Assembly: GCA_963840425.1 (NCBI GenBank)
Contig: CAWIYZ010000020.1
Location: forward strand, 135,543-199,542
Source of the DNA: CADEFX01 sp963840425
Lineage (GTDB): Bacteria > Pseudomonadota > Alphaproteobacteria > Rhizobiales > Hyphomicrobiaceae
DNA: 64,000 nucleotides
Direction of reading: 5' to 3'
The notes below the pieces were generated by a model that searched no databases, was not told the DNA's origin, and was given only the letters and a program-made list of their open reading frames with translations. Shown here in pieces: positions 1-9,984 of the stretch (the stretch's first letter is position 1; the number at the start of each line of letters is the position of its first letter). The translations under genes and the position numbers were made by a program.

Positions 1-6
1 GCTCCC

Positions 7-687
7 ATGCGTGTTCTCGTCATCGAGGACGACCGCGAGATTGCCCACTTCCTTCAGAAGGGCCTGAAGGAGAGCGGTCACGGCGCCGATCTCGTCGATG
101 ACGGCGAGGCGGGCCTTGAGATGGCGCGCTCGGGCGACTACGACGTGCTGATCGTCGACCGCATGCTGCCGCGCCGCGACGGTCTCTCCGTCGTGCAGAC
201 GCTACGCGCCTCGGGCTATCGCACGCCAGTGCTGATCCTGTCCGCGCTGGGCGAGGTCGATGACCGCGTCAAGGGCCTGAAAGCCGGCGGCGACGATTAT
301 CTGACCAAGCCCTTTGCACTATCAGAGCTCCTCGCGCGCATCGAGGCGTTGGCTCGCCGCTCCGCGCCCGAGGAGCAAGAGACACGCTATGCCGTCGGCG
401 ATCTCGTCCTCGACCGCCTCACGCACAAGGTCACGCGCGCGGGCGAGCCCATCCTGCTGCAGCCGCGCGAGTTTCGTCTGCTCGAGTACCTCATGAAGAA
501 CGCCGGGCAGGTGGTTACCCGCACCATGCTGCTCGAGAACGTGTGGGACTATCATTTCGACCCGCAGACCAACGTCATCGACGTGCATGTGTCGCGGCTC
601 AGAGCCAAGATCGACAAGACCTTCGACAGGCCGCTCCTGCAGACGGTGCGGGGCGCCGGCTACATGATCCGCGATGGCACAGACTAG
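7..687 (+). CDS. OmpR/PhoB-family response regulator
   Basis: This is a 226-residue cytoplasmic DNA-binding response regulator. The receiver domain spans about residues 1-118 and shows the acidic pair D8/D9, the phospho-acceptor D51 (in LIVDRMLP), S79 and K101 (in TKPF). A winged-helix effector domain covers about 127-224 and ends in the typical RGAGYMI segment. It overlaps the next gene, a sensor kinase, by 14 bases, so the two form a two-component pair followed directly by glnE. The same arrangement is common in Rhizobiales. The signal sensed is unknown. The ribosome binding site lies outside the window. Confidence 0.95.
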   Translation: MRVLVIEDDREIAHFLQKGLKESGHGADLVDDGEAGLEMARSGDYDVLIVDRMLPRRDGLSVVQTLRASGYRTPVLILSALGEVDDRVKGLKAGGDDYLTKPFALSELLARIEALARRSAPEEQETRYAVGDLVLDRLTHKVTRAGEPILLQPREFRLLEYLMKNAGQVVTRTMLLENVWDYHFDPQTNVIDVHVSRLRAKIDKTFDRPLLQTVRGAGYMIRDGTD

Positions 688-2116
688 GCTATTGGATGCA
701 ACGCCGTTGCGGCTCGCCCTGCTGGCGGTGGCTGTTCTGCTTGCCGTGCTCGCGCTGCTCATCGGCTGGATGTTCGCCGAGACCAACGCCGTTCTGAGCC
801 GTCAGGTCGCGCGCGCCATTGCGGCCGATCTCGCGGCGCTCAGCGAAGAGTCCGAGCGGTCGGGCCGCAGCGGAGTGCTGGCTGCCATCGACGAGCGCGC
901 ACAGGCCGACCGCGACAGCCTTTATCTGCTGCTGAGCGGCAAGGGTGGCACCGTGCTCGGCGGCAACATATCCTACGTCGCCGCCGATCACGCGGAGACG
1001 GCCGACGGCTACATCTTCCGCTACGCACGCAGACTAGGCGTCGCGCCCGAGCGGCTGGCGGCCGGGGCGCAACGGACGCTGCCGGACGGCAGCATCCTGA
1101 TCGTGGCTCGCGACATCGAGGAGCAGCGCGCGCACATCGAGCGGGTGCGTCGCATCCTGCTCGGCGGCATGATCGGCGTTGCCCTGCTGGGTCTCGGCAG
1201 CGGGCTGCTGCTCAGCCGCCACATCCTGCGCCGCATCGATGCCATGACGCGCGCCAGCCGCGCCATCATGGCCGGCAACCTGTCTGGCCGTATCCCGAGC
1301 CGTGGGACAGGCGACGAGCTCGACCGGCTCGCCGGCAGCCTCAACGCCATGCTGGCGCGCATCGAGCGGCTGATGCTCGGGCTGCGCGAGGTCTCCGACA
1401 ACATTGCCCACGACCTCAAAACGCCGCTCAACCGGCTGCGCAGCCGGGCCGAGGCGGCGCTGCGCGATGAGCGCGGCAGCACGCGTGTGGCGCGAGGGCC
1501 TGGAGCGCACCATCGAGGAGGCCGACAACCTCATCAAGACCTTCAACGCGTTGCTGCTGATCGCCAAGCTCGAGGCTGGTGCGCTGGAGCAAAGCCTCGA
1601 GCCCATCGATCTTGCCCAGATCGTGCGCGATGTGGCCGATCTCTACGGGCCGGCGGCCGAGGAGGCGGGTTTTGGCCTCAACCTTTCCGTGTCCGGCCGC
1701 GTGCCGATCCGCGCCAATCGCCAGCTCGTCGGCCAGGCCGTCGCCAACCTGGTCGACAACGCCATCAAGTATTCCGCCGGCAGTAGCTGCCGGTAGCGCC
1801 ATTACTGTTGCGCGTGCGCGCCGCCGGACACGACGCCGAAGTCACGGTTGCCGACCGTGGTCCCGGCATCGCCGCCGTCGACCGCGAGCGCGTGCTGAGG
1901 CGTTTCGTGCGGCTCGAGGAGAGCCGTTCGCTGCCCGGCACCGGGCTGGGTCTCAGCCTCGTCACGGCCGTGGCGCACATGCACGGCGGAACGCTGCGGC
2001 TCGAGGACAACGCACCCGGGTTGCGGGCCGTGCTCGTGCTGCCGCTGGCCTCAGCCGAGCCGGAGGTGCGCACGAGCGAGCCATCTCCAGCTCCCGGTGA
2101 TACGGTGCACGCATGA
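674..2116 (+). CDS. Sensor histidine kinase, two frameshifts
   Basis: This is the membrane partner of the upstream regulator. Visible parts are a first membrane segment (about residues 11-34), a periplasmic region, a second membrane segment (about 160-182), a HAMP linker, the H-box SDNIAHDLKTPLNRL with phospho-acceptor H246, an N-box (NLVDNAIKYS), a G1 box (DRGPG) and a G2 box (GTGLGLSL). The frame changes near 1489, where one base seems to be missing, and again near 1785-1800. All catalytic boxes survive if these breaks are bridged. The stop overlaps the glnE start as ATGA. I favour sequencing error over a true pseudogene because conservation continues across both breaks. Confidence 0.85.
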
Positions 2117-5057
2117 CAGCGGCAGAGGCGCAGCCCCTCAGCGTGCGCATTTGCACGGCGCCGCGGGCCCACGATCCCGCGGCGCGCCGCCGATCAACTC
2201 GCCGATCTTCTCGTTAGCAGCCGCGAGTATCCGCAGCTCGCCCGACTGGACACGCTGCTGCGCGATCGGCTGGTGCGCGATTTGCTCGCCGGTGTGCTCG
2301 GCTGCTCGCCCTATCTGTCCGGTCTCATCACGCGCGACCCGGCCCGCCTGCTGCGCATTCTCGAGACTGCTCCTGAAGCTCATTTGCAGACGCTCGCCGC
2401 CGGGCTGGAGTCCTCCGTTACTGCTGCGCCGTCCTTCGCCGAGGCCATGCGCTCCCTCCGTCAATACAAGGCCGAGGTGGCGCTGCTCGTCGCGCTCTGC
2501 GACCTGGGTGGCGTCTGGTCCGTTATGCAGGTCACGGCGGCACTCACCGCCGCAGCTGATGCTGCAGTTGCCGTCGCGGTGCGTTTCCTCTTCGCTCAGG
2601 CCACCACGCGTGGCGACTGGCTGAGCCCCGACGCTTCCGCGCCCGATGCGCGCACTGGCTATATCGTGCTCGGCATGGGCAAGTACGGTGCGGGCGAGCT
2701 GAACTACTCCAGCGACATCGACCTCATCGTCTTCTTCGATCCCGATTTGGCGCGCGTCAAACCCGGCCTCGAGCCGCTCGCTTTCTTCGTGCGCATGACG
2801 CGCGACCTCGTGCGCCTGCTGCAGGAGCGCACCGGCGACGGCTACGTCTTCCGCACTGATCTGAGGCTCAGGCCGGATCCCGGCGCCACCCACGTCGCCA
2901 TGTCGATCCCGGCCGCGCTCAACTACTACGAGAGCTACGGCCAGAACTGGGAGCGCGCCGCGCTCATCAAGGCGCGCGCCGGTTGCCGGCGATCTCGCCG
3001 CCGGTCATGCCTTCCTCGACGAGCTGGCCCCCTTCATCTGGCGCAAGTACCTCGACTTCGCCGCCATCGCCGACATTCACGCCATGAAGCGGCAGATCCA
3101 CGCCTTCAAGGGCTTCGGTGAGATCGCGGTCGCGGGCCACAACATCAAGCTCGGGCGCGGCGGCATCCGCGAGATCGAGTTCTTCGCCCAGACGCAGCAG
3201 TTGATCGCGGGAGGCCGCCAGCCCGACCTGCGCGTGCCGCAGACGCTCGCGGCGCTCGTGAAGCTCTCCGCGCGCGGCTGGATCAAGCCCGAGGTGGAGA
3301 GCGACTTGACGGACGCCTACCGCGTCCTGCGCACGATCGAGCATCGCCTGCAGATGATCGCCGACGAGCAGACGCAGACGCTGCCAGCGGCAGATGAGGA
3401 TCTGGAGCGTGTTGCGAAATTCACGGGCTTCGATGATACGGCCGCATTTTCCGCGGCGCTGACGGCCGAGCTGACGCGCGTGCAACGCCACTACGCTGCC
3501 CTGTTCGAGGACACGCCCGAGCTCACTCGTGGCGGCGCCAACATGGTGTTCGCCGGCGAGGCCGATGATCCCGTCACCGCGGCGGCGCTGTCTGAGATGG
3601 GCTTTTCCAACCCGTCCCAGGTCATCGCCTCAGTGCGTGGCTGGCATCACGGCCGCTATCCCGCCGTACGCAGTCCGCGCTCACGAGAATTGTTGACGGA
3701 AGTGCAGCCGCTGCTGATCGACGCGCTGGCCAAGACCGCCGACCCGGATCTCGCCTTCATCAGCTTCGACCGTTTCCTGTCCGAGTTGCCGTCCGGCGTG
3801 CAGCTTTTCTCGCTGCTGCGTGCGAACCCGAGCCTGCTGCGCCTCGTCGCCGAGATCATGGGCTCCGCTCCGCGCCTGGCCAGCATCCTGAGTCGCCGCC
3901 GGCGCGTGCTCGATGCCGTGCTCGACCCGGGCTTCTTCGGCAGCCTGCCCGGCCCGAATGTGCTCGCGGCCATGATCGATACCGAGGTCGGCGGTGCCGC
4001 CTCGTTCGAGGAGGCGCTGGATCGCGCCCGCGTCATCGGCAGCGAGCAGGCGTTCCTCATTGGCGTGCGCGTGCTGTCCGGGACCATTGGCGCGGGCCAG
4101 GCCGGCGGCGCCTATGCGATGCTCGCCGAGCGACTGATCGCCGCCCTGCAGGAACGCGTCGAGGAGCAGCTCGAGCGTGTGCACGGGCGCGTCCCTGGCG
4201 GTGGGGCGGTCGTGCTCGCCATGGGCAAGCTCGGCGGGCGCGAGATGACGGCGGCGTCCGATCTCGACCTCATTCTCGTCTACGATTTCGATGCAGAAGC
4301 CACGCTGTCGACCGGTTTGAAGCCGCTCGCCACCAGCCAGTATTATTCGCGCCTGACGCAGCGCCTCGTCAGCGCGCTCACCTCACAGACGGTCGAGGGC
4401 CGGCTCTACGAGGTCGACCTTCGCCTGCGCCCCTCGGGCCAGAAAGGCCCGCTTGCCGCCCAGCTCTCGGGCTTCGTGCACTACCAGGCAACGAACGCCT
4501 GGACCTGGGAGCACATGGCGCTGACACGCGCTCGCGCCATCAGTGGCACGCCTGAGCTGCGCGCGCGCGTCGAGGCGGCCATACGTGATGTGCTGCTGCG
4601 CCCGCGCGATTTGCAAAAGCTTGCCGCCGACGTCCGCGACATGCGTCGTCGCATCGAGCAGGAGAAGGGCACCGAGGACATCTGGGACTTGAAGCAGGTA
4701 CGCGGCGGCCTCGTGGATCTGGAGTTCATCACCCAGTATCTGCAACTCGTCCACGCGCCCAGCCATCCCGAGATTTTGGACCAGAACACCGTTCAAGCCT
4801 TGCGCAAGCTGGCCGAGGCCGGCCTCTTGCCTCCGGCCCATGCCGACGTCCTGATCCCGGCCGCGCGCCTCGTCAACAACCTGACGCAGGTCTTGCGGCT
4901 GTGCCTGGAAGGGCCCTTCAATCCCGAGACCGCGCCAGACGGGCTCAAAGACCTGCTCGCGCGCGCCGGCGAGGTGCCCGATTTCACGCGCCTCGAGGGG
5001 GCATTGCGCGCGACGCTCGCCGAGGTGGCGGGGCTTTTCGACATCATTGTTGCCTGA
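2113..5057 (+). CDS. glnE: Bifunctional glutamine synthetase adenylyltransferase/adenylyl-removing enzyme, two frameshifts
   Basis: GlnE adds AMP to, and removes it from, the regulatory tyrosine of glutamine synthetase under PII control. Bridged length is about 980 residues, normal for alphaproteobacteria. Two nucleotidyltransferase domains are visible: the N-terminal one with GYIVLGMGKYGAGELNYSSD and DIDLIVFFD, the C-terminal one with VLAMGKLGGREM and SDLDLILVYD. Each has a following helical domain. The start is the ATG at 2113, which overlaps the kinase stop. The frame changes near 2185 and again near 2985, where a GCGCGC run seems to have gained a base. Its substrate GlnA and its controller GlnB are encoded together near 48-50 kb. 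Confidence 0.93.
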
Positions 5058-5165
5058 TTACTGCGCCGGCGACGGATCGGGGTGCGCTCCAGCGTTGCTA
5101 GGCCCAGTGGATGGGCAAGGAAGGCCCGGACCGGCGGGGGTCCGGTCCGGATGCGAGGAGTTTCT

Positions 5166-6077
5166 ATGTCCAAACGCAAGACAGTTCTGATCATTGCCGG
5201 CGCGCTGCTGACCGTCGGCGCGGTGGCAGCGATCTCGGCCCCCGGTGACCGCGGCCACCGCATGGGCCCGATGTTCGGCGGCTGGGGTGATGGGGCCATG
5301 GGCGGCAAGGGCCGCTGGTCGCGCCAGCCCATGACCGAGGTGGAGTTCGACGCCAACACCCGCGCCCGCTTCGCTCGCCTTGACAGCAACAGCGATGGAG
5401 TCATCGATGCCTCCGAGATCGAGGCTGCGCTGGCGCAGCGTGCGGCCAGACACGGCAACCGAGGTGAGCGCACGGGCGAGCGCCTGTTGCGCCGTTTCGA
5501 TGCTGACCGTGACGGCAAAGTGACCAAAGACGAATTCATGAAGGACGTGGGCGCGCGCTTCGCCGAGCTCGACCTCAACAACGATGGCCGCATCACCGAG
5601 GAGGATCTGCCGCCGGCCATGCGTGGCCGCGGTATTCTGACCGGCAACGCCGACACCCCGAGGCGCGGAATTGGCCGTCGCGTCTTCACGCTGCTGCGCG
5701 AGGCGGATGCCAACAAGGACGGTGTCATCACCCGCGACGAAGCCTTGGCCGCCGCCGAGCGGCGTTTCGCTGGGCTCGACCGCAACAAGGATGGCGCTCT
5801 CGACAAGGCCGACGGTGATGTGCTGCGCAAGGAGACAGCGGACTATCGCGTCCAGCGCTTCATGCATCGCTACGGCGCCGATCGTGACGGCAAGGTGACA
5901 AAAGACCAGTTCTTCGCCAAGGCCAAGGAGCGCTTCGCCCGCCTCGACCGCGACGGGGACGGCACCCTCTCGCGCGGTGAGCGCGGCCGGCATAAGGGCC
6001 ATCGCGGGCATGGACGCGGTGGACCGGAGCATGAAACCCCGGCGGAGCAGGGCGATCCCGCTCCGCGGAATAAGTAG
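5166..6077 (+). CDS. Exported protein with seven EF-hand loops
   Basis: This is a 303-residue protein. An N-terminal hydrophobic stretch (about residues 6-25) looks like a signal peptide or anchor. Seven twelve-residue EF-hand loops follow at about 73-84, 112-123, 136-147, 181-192, 205-216, 237-248 and 261-272. Six begin with Asp and keep Gly at loop position 6. The sixth begins with Gly and ends in Gln, so it is probably weak. The tail is basic and rich in His and Gly. The ATG at 5166 is preceded by GAGGAG at good spacing and is chosen over upstream starts. A calcium-binding or calcium-buffering role in the periplasm is inferred. It precedes a sigma factor gene on the same strand. Confidence 0.85.
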   Translation: MSKRKTVLIIAGALLTVGAVAAISAPGDRGHRMGPMFGGWGDGAMGGKGRWSRQPMTEVEFDANTRARFARLDSNSDGVIDASEIEAALAQRAARHGNRGERTGERLLRRFDADRDGKVTKDEFMKDVGARFAELDLNNDGRITEEDLPPAMRGRGILTGNADTPRRGIGRRVFTLLREADANKDGVITRDEALAAAERRFAGLDRNKDGALDKADGDVLRKETADYRVQRFMHRYGADRDGKVTKDQFFAKAKERFARLDRDGDGTLSRGERGRHKGHRGHGRGGPEHETPAEQGDPAPRNK

Positions 6078-6171
6078 CGTGCGGGCGGCGTATCCCGATC
6101 CGCACCCGGCAGACTGCGATTTGCTGTGTCGGATCGGGATGCTGCCGTTATTATCGGCAGGTCCGGTCAGT

Positions 6172-6215
6172 GGCCCCTCGCCCTGCGGGGCCGCGAGCTG
6201 GAAACACGAGGGGCC
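6172..6215 (+). promoter_or_regulatory. Alternative hairpins in the sigma-factor leader
   Basis: GGCCCC at 6172-6177 can pair with GGGGCC at 6187-6192. As part of GGCCCCTCG (6172-6180) it can instead pair with CGAGGGGCC at 6207-6215, a perfect nine-base arm. The two pairings exclude each other. The second arm contains GAGGGG, the best Shine-Dalgarno-like sequence near the sigma gene. Control of translation is an inference; the repeats may also be chance in GC-rich DNA. Confidence 0.35.
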
Positions 6216-6232
6216 GGAAATGGCCGTCGCGC

Positions 6233-6841
6233 ATGAGGATGGCATTGGCATTGAAGGGCGAGCCTGGGCCGGGCGCGCGGGATGGCGAAGACGCCAGCCT
6301 GCTGACGCGGCTCGCGCGGGCCGATGCCGGTGCATTTCGCATGCTCGTCGATCGGCATTTGCCACATGTCCTGGCCGTCGCACGGCGCATGCTGCGCGAC
6401 GACGCCGAGGCTGAGGATATCGCCCAGGAGGCGTTGTTGCGTCTGTGGCGCAACGCAGCCTCGCTGGAGCTAGGACCGGGAGGCTTGCGCCCGTGGTTGA
6501 CGCGCGTGACCTCGAACCTGTGCATTGATCGCATGCGTGCCAGTCGCAATACCAGTGTGGTGGAGGAGGTACCCGAGCAGCCGGTGGCGGCGGGGCAACT
6601 GCGCAGTCTCAGCGAGCGCGAGCTGTCGGGGCGGGTCGACGCTGCGCTGAAGGAGCTGCCCGACCGGCAGCGGCTGGCATTGACCCTCTTCCACTATGAG
6701 GGCTTGAGCCAGATCGAGGTGGGGCAGATTCTCGGCGTCTCCGACGAGGCGGTGAAGTCGCTGCTGGCGCGGGCGCGGCGCACGTTGAAGACGGTTTTGA
6801 AAGACGACTGGCAGCAGTTGCTGCCGGACGAAGGCACATGA
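6233..6841 (+). CDS. ECF-type RNA polymerase sigma factor
   Basis: This is a sigma-70 family factor of about 200 residues. Region 2 is seen in MLVDRHLPHVLAVARRML and DDAEAEDIAQEALLRLW. Region 4, with the helix-turn-helix, is seen in LPDRQRLALTLFHYEGLS and VSDEAVKSLLARARRTLK. The start is uncertain. ATG at 6233 and 6239 are in frame but lack a well-spaced Shine-Dalgarno. The ATG at 6220 sits seven bases after GAGGGG but is in another frame, which could mean one more single-base error near 6255. The downstream membrane-protein gene is a candidate anti-sigma factor, and the EF-hand gene lies just upstream. Confidence 0.9.
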   Translation: MRMALALKGEPGPGARDGEDASLLTRLARADAGAFRMLVDRHLPHVLAVARRMLRDDAEAEDIAQEALLRLWRNAASLELGPGGLRPWLTRVTSNLCIDRMRASRNTSVVEEVPEQPVAAGQLRSLSERELSGRVDAALKELPDRQRLALTLFHYEGLSQIEVGQILGVSDEAVKSLLARARRTLKTVLKDDWQQLLPDEGT

Positions 6842-6869
6842 GAGGCAAGGCGGACGTCTTGATATTGGC

Positions 6870-7424
6870 ATGACACACGATCGGTCGAAATCCGGGCTCG
6901 ACGAGCTGCAGGGCCTGCTCGAGACCTATGGCGCGGACATGAGGCGCTGGCCGCAGGCGGCGCGCACACGTACGGAAGCCGTCCTCGGCGCCGACCGGCA
7001 GGCGGCCCACATGCTGGCCGAGGCCAAGGCGCTCGATGCGGTGCTGGCGCGTGCGCCACTGCCGGCGTCCGAGCGTCATGCGGTCCTGGCCGACCGCATC
7101 GTCGCTGAAGCGCGCAGCCGCGCGCCGGAGGTTATCGGCGCCGGCGCTGGCGGGTCGTCGGGCATCGTCATTCCCTGGCCGAGGGCCGCTCGGCGTACAG
7201 CGCGCGAGCCTGTGGCCGCGATTGCGCATAGAGCGCCGTGGCGGGCTGCAGGTCTTCTGGCCGCATCGTTGGCGCTGGGTGTATTCATCGGTGCGCTCGA
7301 TCTGGCGCCTGCGTCCGTCGATCAACTCATGACGGCGGTCGAGTACGATACTGATTTGGATCAGTTGGCGGCTGCGATGGCCAGCGACGGACTGGCCGCG
7401 GTGCTCGATGAGGATCTGCTATGA
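6870..7424 (+). CDS. Single-pass membrane protein, candidate anti-sigma factor
   Basis: This 184-residue protein has a long cytoplasmic N-terminal part containing DMRRWPQAA, a motif often found at the start of such proteins beside ECF sigma genes. One hydrophobic segment lies at about residues 128-150, followed by a short acidic C-terminal tail. It starts 28 bases after the sigma stop and its own stop overlaps the next start by ATGA. Position and topology suggest that it tethers or inhibits the sigma factor. No zinc-binding anti-sigma motif is visible, so the role is inferred from context. Confidence 0.6.
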   Translation: MTHDRSKSGLDELQGLLETYGADMRRWPQAARTRTEAVLGADRQAAHMLAEAKALDAVLARAPLPASERHAVLADRIVAEARSRAPEVIGAGAGGSSGIVIPWPRAARRTAREPVAAIAHRAPWRAAGLLAASLALGVFIGALDLAPASVDQLMTAVEYDTDLDQLAAAMASDGLAAVLDEDLL

Positions 7425-7945
7425 CGGATCGCGCATCGGAGGCGGCATCTGAGGCCCAACGCTCGCCGCGCTGGATCAAGATTGCGCTCGTCGCCTCGCT
7501 GGCGCTCAATCTGCTCATTCTCGGCACCATCGGCGGCTCGATCTGGGCCTCTCGGCACGGCCCCGCAGTTACCGGGCGCAGCGGCGGGCCTCATATGCTG
7601 GGTTTCACGCGTACGCTGCCATACGAGCGCCGTTTCGAGATCTGGAAAGTCACCCGCCATGAGCTGCGCGCGCTGCGCCCGTTGCGCAAGGACGTGCGCC
7701 GGGCGCGCGCGCAAGCGCGGGCCGTGCTGATGGCTCAGCCGTTCGACAAGCAGAAGTTTGCCGAAGCACAGACGCGCGTGTTCGAGGCCGAGATGGCCTT
7801 CCGCCGTGAAGCGCAGGTCTTGTTTGTGGCCATCGCGGCTGTGCTCACGCCCGAGGAGCGCGCCGCCTTCGCCAAATGGCAGCCTCTCCGGCGGGGCGCA
7901 CGCCAGCGCGATGCGTCTGCCGGCTTCGGCCCGGTGCAGCGTTAG
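7421..7945 (+). CDS. Periplasmic heavy-metal sensor-like protein
   Basis: This is a 174-residue protein with an N-terminal membrane anchor (about residues 21-43). The periplasmic part is helical and rich in Arg and Ala, with an ELRALRPLRKDVRRARAQ region and LTPEERAAFAKW near the end. This layout matches the Metal_resist/CpxP-like family of periplasmic sensors. It overlaps the preceding gene by ATGA and belongs to the sigma-factor operon. It may pass an envelope signal to the candidate anti-sigma protein. Metal specificity cannot be read from the sequence. Confidence 0.7.
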   Translation: MTDRASEAASEAQRSPRWIKIALVASLALNLLILGTIGGSIWASRHGPAVTGRSGGPHMLGFTRTLPYERRFEIWKVTRHELRALRPLRKDVRRARAQARAVLMAQPFDKQKFAEAQTRVFEAEMAFRREAQVLFVAIAAVLTPEERAAFAKWQPLRRGARQRDASAGFGPVQR

Positions 7946-8200
7946 ACCAGCAACTCGATCAGCTTCCAGCGGCTTTGCGGACCAGCTACGCGTCGTCCGC
8001 CAGTACACGGGGCGAGGGGCAGCGCGTCATCAGGGTGTGCTCAGGACGACTGTTGTTGACAAGGCACACAGACGAACCAATCGAGCCTGACGGCTGGATC
8101 TCGCGGCCCGCCAAACACATTGGACGTATCAATCGTCTAAAGTGATTCACATTGAGAATTCGCCGCGTTTCGTGTTCCGATCCAACCGTGGAGGACACCC

Positions 8201-8446
8201 ATGAAGCTCTTGTCGGCAGGCCTTGCAGGTGCAGCGTTGGCCGCAGCGCTTGCCATGGCTCCGGTCCACCAGGCGAAAGCCGATGGCGGCGTGCTGATCG
8301 GCGTCGGCGTCTACCTCGGCGTCGATTATGTCGTCGGTCGCAAGTGCCGCATGCACTCCTGGCCGGTCAACATGATCACTAAGGTCGCCTACGGCCTGCA
8401 CGGCAAGCGCGTGTGCCGCTACAAGCGCTACCACAGCCGCTGGTAG
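8201..8446 (+). CDS. Small secreted basic protein
   Basis: This 81-residue protein has a clear signal peptide (about residues 1-27, ending in QAKA). The mature part is only about 54 residues, with Cys at about 49 and 72 and a basic tail. The start has a strong GTGGAGG Shine-Dalgarno. The two cysteines could form a disulfide in the periplasm. I do not recognise the family. The 255 bases before it and the 249 bases after it show no gene. Confidence 0.7.
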   Translation: MKLLSAGLAGAALAAALAMAPVHQAKADGGVLIGVGVYLGVDYVVGRKCRMHSWPVNMITKVAYGLHGKRVCRYKRYHSRW

Positions 8447-8695
8447 TGAGCGTACGATCTTTGAAATTCTGCGTCCCGGTGGTCGCGTCGCAGACGCGCA
8501 CCAGCCGGGGCCCTTCCCGCTCGTGGCATGCACGGCGAGCGCAGTGAAGCAACCGCTGCGTGAAAGATCCCGGATAGCGCGCGCGTCGTGCCGAAGGCAC
8601 GCAAGCAAAAGATCAGTGCGCTTCCGGGAACGCAGGTGGAGAGGCTGGGGCGACTCCGGCTTGAACTGGAAGTCTCCAGAAGATTAGGGCTCAAC

Positions 8696-9556
8696 TCACG
8701 CAAACGTCGCCGTCGCCTGCATGGCGACGGTACCCTCCGGGGTCAGCGCCCACAGCTCCGTGCCCTTGCGGTCCGGTGTCGGCCGCCCGGCGAGGCTGAA
8801 TGGCGCGGTGTCGAACAGCGGCGCCCGCGCGCGTTGTGAGAACGCCATCATGCGCCGGCCCGGCATGTGGTCGCGGGCAAAATCCAACAAGCACTGCTGC
8901 GAATAGGGGCCGTGCACTACGAGGCCCGGATAGCCCTCCACGCCGGTCGCATAACCTCGGTCATAGTGGATGCGATGTGGATTGAACGTCAGCGCCGAGT
9001 AGCGAAACAGCGACACCGGGTCGGTCTCGATGGTGCGTAGCCATGGCAGTCCAGCTGGCGGCATCTCGCGCTTGGGCGGCGCGCCGCCTTGTCCTGCCGC
9101 CACCTCCTGACGGAACACCGTGTGCGCCTCCTCGATCACGGCCAGTCCGCGTGGCGTGAAGACGCGCCGCGTTTGCGTCACGAAGATGAGGTCGCCGGTG
9201 CCGCCCGAGCGCAGCGAGATGTCGGTCAGCTCCGTCTCGCGCCGCAACTTGTCACCCACGCGAATGTCGCCCGGAAATTTCAACCCGGCGCCGGCATACA
9301 TGCGGCGCGGAAACGGCATCTTCGGCAGCAGGCCGGAGCTCGTGGGCAAGCCGTCGGCGCCGAGCGTTGCCTTGCGCGACATCTGCGGAAAATAGGCGAG
9401 GTGCCAGCCTGGTTGCACGATATCGCCGTCCTTGGGTAGCGGCTCGTCGCGGTCGAACGTGACGATCATCCCGCCGAGCGGGCCCGCCGTCGCCAGGTCG
9501 TGCTCCTCGATCGTCTTGCCGATGTGTTTGCGCAGCGCCTCAATGTCGACTTTCAT
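8696..9556 (-). CDS. MaoC/HTD2-type acyl-CoA hydratase
   Basis: This 286-residue protein has a hot-dog fold of the FAS1-like dehydratase type, related to mesaconyl-C4-CoA hydratase and itaconyl-CoA hydratase. The N-terminal half contains KMPFPRRMYAGAGLKF and GDKLRRETELTDI. The C-terminal half contains the hydratase signature FNPHRIHYDRGYA and the downstream GLVVHGPYSQQ. The ATG at 9556 is chosen because it overlaps the upstream DUF35 stop as ATGA. It is the last gene of a thiolase-DUF35-hydratase operon. It should add water to an enoyl-CoA; the substrate is unknown. Confidence 0.85.
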   Translation of the reverse strand: MKVDIEALRKHIGKTIEEHDLATAGPLGGMIVTFDRDEPLPKDGDIVQPGWHLAYFPQMSRKATLGADGLPTSSGLLPKMPFPRRMYAGAGLKFPGDIRVGDKLRRETELTDISLRSGGTGDLIFVTQTRRVFTPRGLAVIEEAHTVFRQEVAAGQGGAPPKREMPPAGLPWLRTIETDPVSLFRYSALTFNPHRIHYDRGYATGVEGYPGLVVHGPYSQQCLLDFARDHMPGRRMMAFSQRARAPLFDTAPFSLAGRPTPDRKGTELWALTPEGTVAMQATATFA

Positions 9557-9984
9557 GTTGGCCCACCGTCTACCACGAACGCCGGCAGCGTCAGCCCTTC
9601 CTTCACACGCTCGAAGGTCACGCGCACTGGCAGCCCGATCCTGATGTCCTTGTCGGTCAAACCACGCAGAGGCGCCTGCAGGCGTACGCCCTCGTCGAGA
9701 TCGACCGTCACCAGCACATACGGCAGCTCGGCTTTGAAGCCGGGATTGAAGGCATGGTGTGCCACTGTCCAACTGTGCACCTTGCCCTTGCCGCTTGCCT
9801 CGATCCACCGCACCTCGAACGAATAGCAGGCATCGCACAGCGGCTGCGGATAGTGCCGTACCCGCCCGCAATTCCCGCACGCTTGCAACACCAGGCGTCC
9901 CGCGTTGAGCGCATCCCAATAGGGCTTGGACTCCGGCGTCGGCTCGGGCACCGGCTTGAGGTAGGCTTCCGCGGTCATGCTCAT
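9553..9984 (-). CDS. DUF35 OB-fold acyl-CoA-associated protein
   Basis: This 143-residue protein has an N-terminal zinc ribbon (CGNCG at about residues 36-40 and CDAC at about 49-52) followed by an OB-fold (GKVHSWTVAHHAF to VRVTFE). DUF35 proteins commonly bind a thiolase or MaoC partner and shape its acyl-CoA site. It overlaps both neighbours by four bases, so the three products are probably made in fixed ratio and may form one complex. A second ATG lies two codons downstream. Confidence 0.88.
   Translation of the reverse strand: MSMTAEAYLKPVPEPTPESKPYWDALNAGRLVLQACGNCGRVRHYPQPLCDACYSFEVRWIEASGKGKVHSWTVAHHAFNPGFKAELPYVLVTVDLDEGVRLQAPLRGLTDKDIRIGLPVRVTFERVKEGLTLPAFVVDGGPT

Noticed and set aside
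5058..6383. 441-residue minus-strand open frame opposite the EF-hand gene
   Set aside because: The plus strand has seven EF-hand loops and a good ribosome binding site. The minus frame has none of these.
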